Below the pieces are notes generated by a model. It made no database searches. It saw only the letters and a program-made list of their open reading frames with translations, and was not told the origin of the DNA. The position numbers were made by a program, and so were the translations under genes. From CAZWCE01 sp964632505 (GTDB taxonomy: Bacteria; Planctomycetota; Planctomycetia; Pirellulales; Thermoguttaceae): a DNA stretch of 64,000 nt. How positions within the stretch are numbered: position 1 is the first letter of the stretch; the number at the start of each line of letters is the position of its first letter. Shown here one piece after another: positions 1-9,244 of this stretch. The DNA is taken from the NCBI GenBank assembly GCA_964632505.1, contig CAZWCE010000004.1, positions 124,001 to 188,000 on the forward strand, given 5' to 3'.

Positions 1-748
1 TTTGGGCTGTTCCGCTTCCCGAGAGAATCGTCTCGGAGAATCCTTTTTCATTCAATCCGATATGCTGGTATCGGAAGTAAGGCTCCAACTCGGAACGACC
101 GAATCCCCAGTTCAAGCCGAGCTCCGTGGTGGCGGTCCACTGTTCGCCGGGATACGTCCCCCGTGCGGTGTAGGCCCCCGGGTTGCGAAGGATCGTATAA
201 TCATTGTGATCGTATCCAAAAGCGACGTCGAAATAGAAGTGTTTGAAAAAGAGACTCGAATAGAGGTTGGTCTCGATCGCATCGACGCTTTTGGTCGTTC
301 CGCCGTATTTCGCCTCCACGTCGGTCCAGCTCCCTCCCAACTCCCAACCGATGAGGAAATGCCTTCCGAGAATCTTATCGATTCCCCCGGCGATGCCGAA
401 GGTATCGGCATGAAATCCCGGGAGTGAATGCTTCGGCTGTTGGTTCGTCCAGTTGCCGTAGGATCGGAACCAGGTTCTTCGCAGAAACGGATTACCCCGA
501 TTATTGGCGAGCATCACGGTTCCGGTCTCGTGCGGCATCATCTCCAGATCGAAGCGTGTCGCCTGGTGGGCGGTGAATTCTTCGGATCCGTCGGCAAACC
601 ACTCGATCATCCAGTTCCCGGCGAATGGCTCCTCGGGCGGCGCCGCGCGCGAAATGGCGGCGGTTCCGCAAAACACCAGCATCAGCGCGGACAGCGTCGT
701 TCGGATCCATCGGATCGTTCGCATTCTCTTTCGGAATATGAGCTCCAT
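1..748 (-). CDS. Outer-membrane beta-barrel (autotransporter-barrel-like) protein, 3' end cut by window edge
   Basis: Reading the minus strand from the ATG at 748 gives an open frame that runs off the left edge (about 249 residues visible). A purine-rich ribosome site (GAGAGGG) precedes the start. The N-terminus is a basic then hydrophobic signal peptide of roughly 40 residues with a probable cleavage after SRA. The mature part alternates aromatic and polar residues in short strands (for example FFKHFYFDVAFGYDH, WGFGRSELEPYFRYQH), as in porin or autotransporter barrels. I infer an outer-membrane or secreted surface protein. Its function is unknown and the C-terminus, which would settle the family, is missing. 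The family assignment is tentative; the frame itself is well supported by start, signal peptide and composition. Confidence 0.6.
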   Translation of the reverse strand, partial: MELIFRKRMRTIRWIRTTLSALMLVFCGTAAISRAAPPEEPFAGNWMIEWFADGSEEFTAHQATRFDLEMMPHETGTVMLANNRGNPFLRRTWFRSYGNWTNQQPKHSLPGFHADTFGIAGGIDKILGRHFLIGWELGGSWTDVEAKYGGTTKSVDAIETNLYSSLFFKHFYFDVAFGYDHNDYTILRNPGAYTARGTYPGEQWTATTELGLNWGFGRSELEPYFRYQHIGLNEKGFSETILSGSGTAQ

Positions 749-1186
749 ATTTCCCTCTCCTCGAAACCGATCGACGGTCGCGCTACCGCCGGAAATCGGT
801 CGTTCGGCATCCTCTCGAGCTTACTTTTTCGAACTTCCTCAATGATACGTGCCCATCGGCGATGGGGAGCGTACTGAATTTCGCCGCCTCGTGCAATAGC
901 AACAGGTAGTATTCTCGTTTCGTTCGTCCGAACCCCGTTGCAGGCTGCTGGAAAGCAGGGCGGGAAAGGGTATCTACGCAAAGAATCGAGAAGAGGCGGA
1001 CCTCTCGAATTGCCGAGGCCGGGTCCAAGGCGAACGATTCATGCATTTTCACGAGATCTTTCTTTTCAAAGCGGCTCTTTTTCATGAATTGATCTGGGTT
1101 TTTCGCGGGGATTATCTTATTCTTCTCCCGTTCTTTTCATCTTATTTTTCCGAGATACCGCTACGGCAAACGGGAGGAATACGAAT
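749..1186. other. Intergenic region between divergent genes, no gene seen
   Basis: These 438 nt separate two divergently transcribed exported-protein genes and must hold their promoters. I see no convincing sigma70 pair, structured RNA or coding frame. The short frames here lack ribosome sites. Confidence 0.5.
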
Positions 1187-4100
1187 ATGCCAGGCACGGG
1201 ATACAGAATGAAAACCGGCCGAACCACGAAGATATTCCGCCAACCGACACGAACGGACTGTTTGGCGATGGCGCGGCGAAACCCCATCGGTTTGGGAACA
1301 CTGGCGGTACTTTTGATGATCGGCTTTTTTCCGAAGGAAACCTCCGCTCAGTTATTGCCGGATCGGAGCACGAAATCCCGCTTGCAACAATTGATCGAGG
1401 TCCAAAAGGAGATGGACCGCTTTTCGCATCAACTGAAGAAGGAAAAGAAATCTTCGGTCGTCGATTCGGGCAATCCCATGCTCGAGATTCCGGCAGGCGA
1501 TCAGGGCGCCCCCTCTTCGACGGCGCCCGAAGACAACGGGCGGTTTGCCGCGGACGCGCCGGATGAGTCTCTGGTGGGAAAGGATCCCACCGAACCGTTC
1601 CGCTCGCTTGAACGACATCTCCCCGAGGGCGAACCTCCGAAGCTTCCTCGCTATCTACCCGAGATGAGGCCCGACGCTCGGTTGAACGACGTATTTTTTC
1701 TCGATGCCCGAACGGGTTGGGCGGCCGGGGACCGGGGAACGGTCTGGTGGACCGTCGACGGCGGACGAACCTGGAGCCCTGCCCATGTTCCGGTCTCCTG
1801 TCCTTTGTATTCGATTCGGTTTGTGGATGCGGAAAACGGCATCGCCGTCGGGGGAAGTGTTCGTCCGTTCACACACTCAGGCAACGGCGTCGTGCTGCGC
1901 ACCAACGATGGCGGCAAAACATGGTACCGCATTCCCGATCAGATACTCCCCATTCTCCACCGCGTGGAAATGGTCTCGATTTCCCGGGGCTGGGCCGCGG
2001 GTGGGACCTCGCCGATGCATACCGGGAGTCTTTTCATCACGGAGAATACCGGGCGACACTGGGAAGCGATTGCAGACACGCTGACCTGCAACTGGCGGGC
2101 GATCGACCTGCTGTCGCCACGTTTGGGGGCGGGTGTCGATCAACAAGGTACGGTGCACACCGTCCGGAAAACCGCCCGGGAAGCCAAAATTCCCCGTCTG
2201 GGCTGGAGACAACCTTCGGCGATCGAGCTGTTCCCTCCCAACGTTCCGGGGGAGCCCTCGCCGATCTCCGGCTGGATGGTCGGCACCGGCGGATTGGTCA
2301 TGAACACGCGCGATGCCGGAATGTCCTGGCAGACCCCCGCTTCGCCGCTGCCCGGCCGCGTCTCCGAGGTGTTCGACTTCCACGCCGTGGCGGCTCGGGG
2401 ACAAGATGTTTGGATCGCGGGCAGTCCCGGAACGTACATTTTTCATTCGCCCGATGGCGGTCGGAGCTGGACTCCCCTGGCGACTCCGGTCGCCACCCCG
2501 CTAAGGAGTCTGACGTTCGTGGATGCCCAACATGGATACGCCGTGGGTGATTTAGGAATCATCCTGGCCACCCGCGACGGAGGTCGTCACTGGGAAGTCG
2601 CGCGCGAAGGAGGCCGACGCCTCGCAGTGTTGGGATGTTACGGACGCCCCGAGGAGGTGCCGCTGGAAGTGCTCGTGGATCTCTGCGGCGAAAAGGGATA
2701 TCTGGGCGGAGTCGCGCTGCTTGCCGCCGAAGAATCGGGCGAGACGGAATCGGCCGCGTTGCCGATCGACCGGCGCTTGCACGAGGCGGTTGTCGAGGTG
2801 GGAGCCTGCATGGCCGAAGGGACGCGGCGTTTCCCGATCGCCGACCGGGAGTTGGACCTCCCCCTCGAAGCAGTGCTCGAACGATTCGATCGGCGGAACG
2901 ACGGCGAAGGACTTTTGCAATTTCGCCGTTATCTCGTCCGGACGCTCCGCACCTGGAGGCCGGAAGTGCTTTTGGGGTCCGATCCCGCCACGCGCGACGG
3001 CGATGCCCTGGAGACACTGATCGCCCGGGAGCTGCTCATGGCGGTCCAAGCCGCGGCCGATCCCTCGTGCTTCCCCGAACAAATAACCGAAGCGGGACTC
3101 GATGCTTGGCAAGTGAAGAAAGTCCACCTTGCCTTGGCCGAGGGAGTGCTCGGCGAGATCAATTTCGAGATCTCCACGCCGGCTTATCGACTGGAATCCA
3201 CCCCCGCCGCGTTGGCCGCGGTGGCCCGGGGCCGATATCGTTCGCATCGCAAGGACGTCCCCGAAACGCTGGGCTTCACCACCGCCGTCGATCGTCAGCC
3301 GCCGATCGGTCGAAAGAGGGATTTTCTCTCCGGAGTCGTTTTGCAACCTGGAGGAGGGGCCAGACGAAACCTGCAAGCGGTTTCCGAGCAGGTTTGCCAA
3401 CGGGTCGAACAACAGGCGAAGATCCGCCGCAATCTCCAAGGCATCCTTCGCTTCTCGACCGGCGGCGAAGAACGCCAAGGCGCGGTCATGATGTCGCGGG
3501 CCGGCGAATTGATCCGCGGGCTCGACGCCGACAGCGCAGCCGATGCATTGGCGAACATGGGCTGGAAATGCTATCTCGAAGGAGAATGGGAAGCCGCCAA
3601 AACGGCGTTCGAAATGATCGTCTCCCGCTATCCGGGGCATCCGGCGAAGAACGAAGCGATGCGATGGCTGATGCAGTACCTGGCCGGGAGCGAAGCCCAT
3701 TGGATGCAGAAGCAACGGAACCGCTATCGGATGGCGGGAGGCGCGCGGGGCGAACACGGTGTGGTGACCGCCTCGGTCAAAAACGCCCGAAAAAACGACT
3801 TGCAAAGTCTCTTCGATGAAGCCGCCCAGTACGGCAAGCGGCTGCAACGACAGGATCTCCGGCTGTACCTGGATCCGGAAATCCGCTTTCCCCTTTCGGT
3901 GGTCCAGCGCGAGCGGGGATATCCCGGCGATACGAAGCGGTTCCTCCTCGAACGCAGTCGCCGCGGAGACGATGCCTGGGCTCGATGTGCCGAAGCGGAG
4001 CTCTGGCTCTTGGAGCCCGACAAGAGTGCCTTGCCGCTCGATCAAAAACAATGCCCCAAACCGATGCTGCACGCCCATTACACTCCTGAGCGTCCGACGC

Positions 4101-4960
4101 TCGACGGGACATTCGACGATCCCGCTTGGCGGAATGGTCGCCCCGTTTCGTTGGACGCCGGCTCCCTCGCGCCTCCCCGACCACCGAAAGAGGACTTTCG
4201 AATCGACCCGAACGTGATCCCGTCTTCGATGAACTGGAGCGCCCGACGGGGGATTTTTCGTGGACAATCAGCCGATGACGCGCGACCACCTTCGCTGTTG
4301 CCCGACACCGTCCGCTATCATCCGCCGTCGAACCCGACGACGCCTGCTCCCGAAGAAAACGAAGCGGTGCGCTACCGTCGTCCGGTGAAAGGGGAAGTGA
4401 TCCCGGGTGGTCTTTCCGAAGAGGTGCCGGAAGCGTTTCCCTCGGCGGAAACAATGCTGATCGGCGAACCGGAAGGGACCTTTTCCCGATCGGATCCCTA
4501 TCGGACCGAAGTGATGATTGCCTACGACCATGAATTTCTTTACCTGGCAGTGCGATCGGGAATGACCGATGCCTCGAAGATGTCGGACCGGGACGTTCCC
4601 CGTCCTCGCGATCCCGATCTTTCGATGCAGGATCGTGTAGAAATCCGACTCGACCTGGACCGCGATTTTCTGACCGGGTACCACCTCACCCTCGATCGCA
4701 GGGGCTGGGTACGGGAATCTTGCTGGGGATCGGCTTCCTGGAATCCCACCTGGTACGTCGCTCAGGCCGAAGTGGACGATTTCAGCCAAATCGAGGCGGC
4801 CATTCCGCTGGAAGAGATGACCGGTGATTTCCCGCAATCGCGGACCGTTTGGGCGATCTCCCTCACGCGGATCGTCCCGGGAAGCGGCTTTCGAAGCTGG
4901 GCGGATATTTCCGGTTTGGAGGAATCGCCCGATCGCTACGGATACCTCCTTTTCCACTGA
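1187..4960 (+). CDS. Large exported protein with YCF48-like propeller, TPR-like segment and C-terminal CBM9-like domain
   Basis: 1257 residues; the start at 1187 has a GGGAGGA ribosome site 8 nt upstream. A hydrophobic stretch near residues 35-55 ending in TSAQ looks like a signal peptide after an unusually long basic N-region, so a later ATG (1208 or 1286) is possible. Residues about 165-470 contain repeated blades of the YCF48/BNR type (FFLDARTGWAAGD, TVDGGRTW, FVDAQHGYAVGD, ATRDGGRHW). Residues about 795-840 resemble a tetratricopeptide pair (WEAAKTAFEMIVSRYPGHPA). From about 968 (RPTLDGTFDDPAW) to the end there is a CBM9-like beta-sandwich (YDHEFLYLAVRS, RVEIRLDLDRD). Such architectures occur in planctomycete exported proteins. 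A role in surface carbohydrate binding or protein assembly is inference only. Confidence 0.8.
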   Translation: MPGTGYRMKTGRTTKIFRQPTRTDCLAMARRNPIGLGTLAVLLMIGFFPKETSAQLLPDRSTKSRLQQLIEVQKEMDRFSHQLKKEKKSSVVDSGNPMLEIPAGDQGAPSSTAPEDNGRFAADAPDESLVGKDPTEPFRSLERHLPEGEPPKLPRYLPEMRPDARLNDVFFLDARTGWAAGDRGTVWWTVDGGRTWSPAHVPVSCPLYSIRFVDAENGIAVGGSVRPFTHSGNGVVLRTNDGGKTWYRIPDQILPILHRVEMVSISRGWAAGGTSPMHTGSLFITENTGRHWEAIADTLTCNWRAIDLLSPRLGAGVDQQGTVHTVRKTAREAKIPRLGWRQPSAIELFPPNVPGEPSPISGWMVGTGGLVMNTRDAGMSWQTPASPLPGRVSEVFDFHAVAARGQDVWIAGSPGTYIFHSPDGGRSWTPLATPVATPLRSLTFVDAQHGYAVGDLGIILATRDGGRHWEVAREGGRRLAVLGCYGRPEEVPLEVLVDLCGEKGYLGGVALLAAEESGETESAALPIDRRLHEAVVEVGACMAEGTRRFPIADRELDLPLEAVLERFDRRNDGEGLLQFRRYLVRTLRTWRPEVLLGSDPATRDGDALETLIARELLMAVQAAADPSCFPEQITEAGLDAWQVKKVHLALAEGVLGEINFEISTPAYRLESTPAALAAVARGRYRSHRKDVPETLGFTTAVDRQPPIGRKRDFLSGVVLQPGGGARRNLQAVSEQVCQRVEQQAKIRRNLQGILRFSTGGEERQGAVMMSRAGELIRGLDADSAADALANMGWKCYLEGEWEAAKTAFEMIVSRYPGHPAKNEAMRWLMQYLAGSEAHWMQKQRNRYRMAGGARGEHGVVTASVKNARKNDLQSLFDEAAQYGKRLQRQDLRLYLDPEIRFPLSVVQRERGYPGDTKRFLLERSRRGDDAWARCAEAELWLLEPDKSALPLDQKQCPKPMLHAHYTPERPTLDGTFDDPAWRNGRPVSLDAGSLAPPRPPKEDFRIDPNVIPSSMNWSARRGIFRGQSADDARPPSLLPDTVRYHPPSNPTTPAPEENEAVRYRRPVKGEVIPGGLSEEVPEAFPSAETMLIGEPEGTFSRSDPYRTEVMIAYDHEFLYLAVRSGMTDASKMSDRDVPRPRDPDLSMQDRVEIRLDLDRDFLTGYHLTLDRRGWVRESCWGSASWNPTWYVAQAEVDDFSQIEAAIPLEEMTGDFPQSRTVWAISLTRIVPGSGFRSWADISGLEESPDRYGYLLFH

Positions 4961-5316
4961 TCCCGAAGCGCTCCCCCTTCCTATGGGATGTTTGGGGAGA
5001 GGTGGCTTCCGAACCGAAGAAAGACCGCCTCACTGATGCTCTTTTCGGGCTCGTGGACGCAAAGTCCGTATAGTCCGTCGAATTCGGTCCTTCCGGAATA
5101 AATGGAATTCCTTGTGTAAAAGGGATTAGTTCATTCGCGGGGGTGACATATTTTTCCCGAAAAATGCCCTCGATTCTTCCGAGAAATCAATTTTTTGCGT
5201 GTTTTTTTATGCTTCCCAGATTATCATGGAGGTGGGTTTTTTAGCGTTCCCGCAACCTCTTCTCGTGACCATTGAATTTCTTGCCATAGCTAATGACAGT
5301 TTTCGAGGCTCCACTT
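4961..5316. other. Intergenic region, no gene seen
   Basis: 356 nt between two genes on the same strand. The end near 5150-5230 is AT-rich with T-runs, so a promoter for the downstream gene probably lies here, but no consensus pair is clear. Confidence 0.4.
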
Positions 5317-7011
5317 ATGAAACGCATGTTGATGATGGCGACCCCTTTCATTTTCCTGGCGGCGATGATTTCCGATCTTTCGGCGGCACCGGGCGTTCCC
5401 CTTTTGAACGACCGCCAGATCCAACATCTGGGATTGACCCGAGCCTGGTTCAATCAGGTGAAGATGGATACCGCCACCAGCCGCGTTGCTGATGTTTCGC
5501 TCTTCGGCGATCTTTTGCTGGTGACCACCGATCGCGGGAAACTGCACGCCATGGATTCGCAGACGGGGCAAACCCTCTGGACGAATCAGGTAGGCGAACC
5601 GCACCGCATCACCTTGCAGCCCGGCGCCAACAAAAAACTGGTGGGAGTGATCAACGGCATGCATCTCTATTTGCTGCGGCGTTCCGATGGAAAAATCCTT
5701 CGGACCCAAAAGCTGGTTTCCGGGGCGGGTTCCGGTTGCGCCTTGAGCGAGAAATATGTCTATTTACCCATGCTCACGGGAATGCTTTACGGCTATGAAC
5801 TGGTCGAAGCAGAATCGGCGAGCCCGATTCTCGAAGAAATCCAGAAAGACCTGGATTTGACCCCCGAGCAGATCGAGCGTTTGTACGGCCCGCCCGAGGA
5901 ACGCCAGACGGAATATCAGCTCGCTCAGGATGTTCCGCCTCCGGTGGCCACCGCCTTTTTCGGCCGCGGTCTGATTCCTCCGATCATCGGCCGGGAAATG
6001 CAAACCGAGGAGTTCGTCGCTTGGCCGACCGATCGAGGCATCCTCTTCCTCGGACACAACGACACCCGCAACGGGAAAATGACCCTTCGCTATAGCGTGG
6101 ATCTGGAACCGCAGACGGTCTACCTCGATCCCAGCCATCTGTCTCGGACCGAATTCCAGCGTCCCAACGCGATCAGTGCCCTACCGGTCTACAGCCAACC
6201 CGATCCTTCGGAATTGGGTTCTCCCAGCCTGATGATCGTCGGAACGCAGGAGGGATTCGTCTACGCCCTGAACGATCGGGACGGAAAGATCTTCTGGCAG
6301 TTCTCCACCGGCGATCCGGTCGTCGAGCGTGTGGCGGTCATCCAGGACCGGGTTTACGTGCCGACTCAATCGGAAGGCATGTACTGTCTGGACAACAAGA
6401 CCGGCGAAATGATATGGTGGGTGCCGAACATCGTCCGGTTCGTTTCCGCCTCCAAGGACCATCTCTACGTGATGAACCAGCTCGACCAACTCGTGGTCTT
6501 GGATTCCGAAAAAGGTGTCCCGCTGGAGCATTTCGATTCATTGGCTTACGACCACGAATTGTATAACATCCAGACCGATCGAATCTACCTCGTGACGGCG
6601 ACCGGCCTGGTTCAGTGCCTGCATGAGTCGGGCCTGGGGGAACCGATCGAGCATCGATTCACCAAGGAACAAATCGCCGAGGCGGAAGCGAAGTTGATCG
6701 AAGAACGAAAGAAAGCATTTACCGGCGGGACGACCCAGCCGGCACCGGACGAAGAAGCTCCGCCCCAAGGCGGTAGTCCCTTCGATCAACCGGCCGCACC
6801 GGAAACCGGCAATCCCTTCGAGATGGGAGGTGCCGATCAGGCTCCCGGAGCTGCCGAACCGACCGACGAGGACCAGGCCGACCCGTTCGGGGGCAATCCG
6901 TTCGGAGCCGATCCCTTCGGCGACAACAGCGGGGAAGAAGAAACGCCCGCGCCTGCGGAAGAAGAAGCCGCGCCGACGGATGATCCTTTCGCCGACAATC
7001 CCTTCAACTAG
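5317..7011 (+). CDS. Exported PQQ-type beta-propeller repeat protein
   Basis: 565 residues. I chose the ATG at 5317 because GAGG lies 8 nt upstream and MKRMLMMATPFIFLAAMISDL then reads as a signal peptide ending near SAA; an in-frame ATG at 5293 has no ribosome site. The body repeats the PQQ/WD-like blade signature in which a strand ends in a W and the next begins 'G.VYAL' (MDSQTGQTLWTNQ, FVYALNDRDGKIFWQF, GMYCLDNKTGEMIWW). The last ~110 residues are acidic and proline-rich with repeats of NPF, DPF and ADPFG. Nothing shows that it binds PQQ; propellers of this class are mostly scaffolds like BamB. A strong terminator follows directly. Confidence 0.85.
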   Translation: MKRMLMMATPFIFLAAMISDLSAAPGVPLLNDRQIQHLGLTRAWFNQVKMDTATSRVADVSLFGDLLLVTTDRGKLHAMDSQTGQTLWTNQVGEPHRITLQPGANKKLVGVINGMHLYLLRRSDGKILRTQKLVSGAGSGCALSEKYVYLPMLTGMLYGYELVEAESASPILEEIQKDLDLTPEQIERLYGPPEERQTEYQLAQDVPPPVATAFFGRGLIPPIIGREMQTEEFVAWPTDRGILFLGHNDTRNGKMTLRYSVDLEPQTVYLDPSHLSRTEFQRPNAISALPVYSQPDPSELGSPSLMIVGTQEGFVYALNDRDGKIFWQFSTGDPVVERVAVIQDRVYVPTQSEGMYCLDNKTGEMIWWVPNIVRFVSASKDHLYVMNQLDQLVVLDSEKGVPLEHFDSLAYDHELYNIQTDRIYLVTATGLVQCLHESGLGEPIEHRFTKEQIAEAEAKLIEERKKAFTGGTTQPAPDEEAPPQGGSPFDQPAAPETGNPFEMGGADQAPGAAEPTDEDQADPFGGNPFGADPFGDNSGEEETPAPAEEEAAPTDDPFADNPFN

Positions 7012-7036
7012 TCGTTCCCTTTCGCCATCACTTGAG

Positions 7037-7071
7037 CCCCTCATTTCCTACCGGAAGTGAGGGGTTTTTTT
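7037..7071 (+). terminator. Rho-independent terminator after the PQQ-propeller gene
   Basis: A 12-bp stem with one mismatch (CCCCTCATTTCC pairing with GGAAGTGAGGGG), a 4-nt loop, then seven T residues. Confidence 0.9.
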
Positions 7072-7145
7072 ATGCTCCCCTGAGCGTGCGGCGAAACCGA
7101 ATTAGAGGCACCGGCTTTTCGTCGACCGATTGCCGCAGGGTTCGA

Positions 7146-7706
7146 TCAGTTGACCGAAGGATCGTCGGGGAAATGCTTCAAATGCAACAGAGAGGAGAGA
7201 ATGTCACGTCCGGCCGTTTCCGAAGCGACCTGCCAAAGCTGGGATTCCTCGCAGAATACGGTGTCGACCGTCGCCGGAGTCGTCAACCAAGCTCCCTCCT
7301 CCATTTCCCGCTTCAATTGCCCTTCCCCCCAGCCGGAGTGGCCGAGGAAGAGCTTGAACGGCTGGAGATCTTCCGAAACGATCTTCTGAAGGAATTCCTT
7401 CCTGGTCGAAAAGTAGAGACCGGGAATGATTTCCGTATCGGCCAGTTGCTCGCGGGTATGCACCGCCATGAGCGGTCCGGAGACCGGTCCGCCGACGTGC
7501 AGCGGCTGCTCGGTGTGGCAATGCTCTTCGAAAATCGCCTGCCAGAGGTCGCTCACCATGCTGTCGGAGAGACGATTGAGGATCAACCCCAGCGCACCAT
7601 CCTGATCGCCATGGACCATCAATACCACGGTCTGGCGGAAGTTGGGATCCATCAGGTGAGGAGAAGCGATCAGCAATTGGCCGGTAAGTTCTTCAAGATA
7701 AGGCAT
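7146..7706 (-). CDS. YqgE/AlgH family protein (UPF0301)
   Basis: About 186 residues, the usual length for this family. The start at 7706 was chosen because the family begins a few residues before a GQLLIASPHL-type motif; here it reads MPYLEELTGQLLIASPHLMD. An upstream in-frame ATG at 7916 would add 70 residues without family similarity or a ribosome site. Family hallmarks visible are DPNFRQTVVLMV, GALGLILNR, HVGGPV, LFLGHSGWGEGQL and the closing LLHL. AlgH-like proteins are cytosolic with no settled biochemical role. It is convergent with the PQQ-propeller gene and divergent from the membrane protease. Confidence 0.88.
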   Translation of the reverse strand: MPYLEELTGQLLIASPHLMDPNFRQTVVLMVHGDQDGALGLILNRLSDSMVSDLWQAIFEEHCHTEQPLHVGGPVSGPLMAVHTREQLADTEIIPGLYFSTRKEFLQKIVSEDLQPFKLFLGHSGWGEGQLKREMEEGAWLTTPATVDTVFCEESQLWQVASETAGRDILSSLLHLKHFPDDPSVN

Positions 7707-8279
7707 GAACCATGTCGCCCACGTTGGGGGGAAAAGAATGAGGTCGCATCCCGTCGCGGCTCGGCGCAACCGGTTCGGGACGGTCGATGGTGAAAATCCG
7801 GCGAAACGGACATAGGATTCGACGATGGCATCGTCGAATGGCCGTGAATCGCTTCCCTTCCACAAAGGAGGTGGAAACCGTCTTCTTTTCAGAAGCGTCC
7901 CCCCTGGAAAGGTCATTCGACGGATAAAACACCATATTGGTCTCGAACCGATCGACTATTCTATTTTTCCAGAAAGTCGGGGGGAAACAACCGGTGAAAT
8001 CTCCGATTTCTTGACAAATGTCTCCAGCTTTCTCGGAATTGCCCCATAACCCCTTTCTGTCAGAACGTTTGCGTCAATTCCTGTCGTTTGAAATTTGAGA
8101 AAAAGATGTGTGACATTCCGCCCCGCTTCCCGCCTGAGGGAGAGAAGCCACGTTCGCGGTTCCTCTTCGCGGGAGGAAGTCTTTCCCCGTTGGCCCATGG
8201 CCTTCATGGAATCGACCGACCGTGTTATCTTTGGTGTCTTATGGTAGTCGCGTTCTATTCAGAAGAATAGGAGCCCACA
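7707..8279. other. Intergenic region between divergent genes, nothing recognised
   Basis: 573 nt if the short yqgE-like start is right. A TTGACA hexamer occurs at 8011, but no -10 box sits at the right distance. No RNA motif or gene seen. Confidence 0.4.
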
Positions 8280-9023
8280 ATGCATCCCCCCTCGATATCG
8301 TCGCCGAAGGCCCCGATGCGGCAGATCGTCCCATGGATTGCGGCGATCTATCCATTCTTTCTAACCCTTTTTTACTTCGATTATCTCGATTCCGCCCCCT
8401 CGGAGATCCAACAAGCCGCCTATACCTTCGGCAAAGGACTCCAGTTTTTGCTGCCCGTCTGGTGGGTGGCCATCATTCTGAGGGAACGATGGTCGATAAG
8501 AAAGCCCTCCAAGGAAGGGGTTCTCGAAGGCGGACTGTTCGGCTTGGCCATTTCCTCGGCGATTCTCCTGGTCTACTGGTTCTGGCTCAAACCGGTCGGT
8601 TTCTTGAGTCCCGACTCTGAGGCCGCCCAAGCCGTGTACGATCGACTGGTCGGTCTCGGCATGGCCACCACCCGACGCTACCTGATGTTCAGCCTTTTTG
8701 TTTGTATCCTCCATTCCGGACTTGAAGAATACTACTGGCGTTGGTTCGTCTTCGGACACATGCGGCGATTTCTTTCCCTGCCGGCGGCGATCGTTCTCTC
8801 GAGTGTCGCGTTCATGCTGCACCACATCATCATCTTGGGGACCTATCTCGGGTACACCGAGCCGGCGACGTGGATTTTTTCGGTGGGGGTGGCGATCGGA
8901 GGTGCTTACTGGGCATGGCTTTACGAAAGGAAGGACAATATCTGGGCCCCCTGGCTGAGCCATGCGCTGATCGATGCGGCGATCTTCCTGATCGGCTACG
9001 ACATGATCGCCCACCTTTTTTGA
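8280..9023 (+). CDS. CPBP family intramembrane glutamic protease (CAAX protease-like)
   Basis: 247 residues; AGGAG lies 6 nt before the ATG. Several hydrophobic spans are visible (about 15-35, 52-68, 84-104, 132-147, 165-190, 200-216 and 226-243). The family motif EExxxR appears as E149-E150-YYW-R154, followed by the conserved histidine segment FMLHHIII and a last-helix WLSHALIDA. Members cleave prenylated or bacteriocin-type substrates, or act as chaperones, within the membrane; the substrate here is unknown. It stands alone between yqgE-like and transketolase genes. Confidence 0.85.
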   Translation: MHPPSISSPKAPMRQIVPWIAAIYPFFLTLFYFDYLDSAPSEIQQAAYTFGKGLQFLLPVWWVAIILRERWSIRKPSKEGVLEGGLFGLAISSAILLVYWFWLKPVGFLSPDSEAAQAVYDRLVGLGMATTRRYLMFSLFVCILHSGLEEYYWRWFVFGHMRRFLSLPAAIVLSSVAFMLHHIIILGTYLGYTEPATWIFSVGVAIGGAYWAWLYERKDNIWAPWLSHALIDAAIFLIGYDMIAHLF

Positions 9024-9244
9024 AATGATTCCGATCGCTTCTCGTCCTGGCAGAAACCGGTGGGGGATTTTCGATCGCCTCCGGCTATGCTAAAATCACG
9101 AATTGCATGATCCTCCAACGAGCAGCATCGTATGGGGGGTCCGACTCTCCGATGCCAACTTGACCGAAGCGGCTTGCGGGAATTTCCCACCCACCGCCGT
9201 CGCTGTCCTTTCGTCCCCCTCATTGATAACCGCAGGAACACACT

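Noticed and set aside
2552..4267. Long minus-strand frame inside the YCF48/CBM9 gene
   Set aside because: Antisense shadow; composition and context favour the plus-strand gene with signal peptide and domains.
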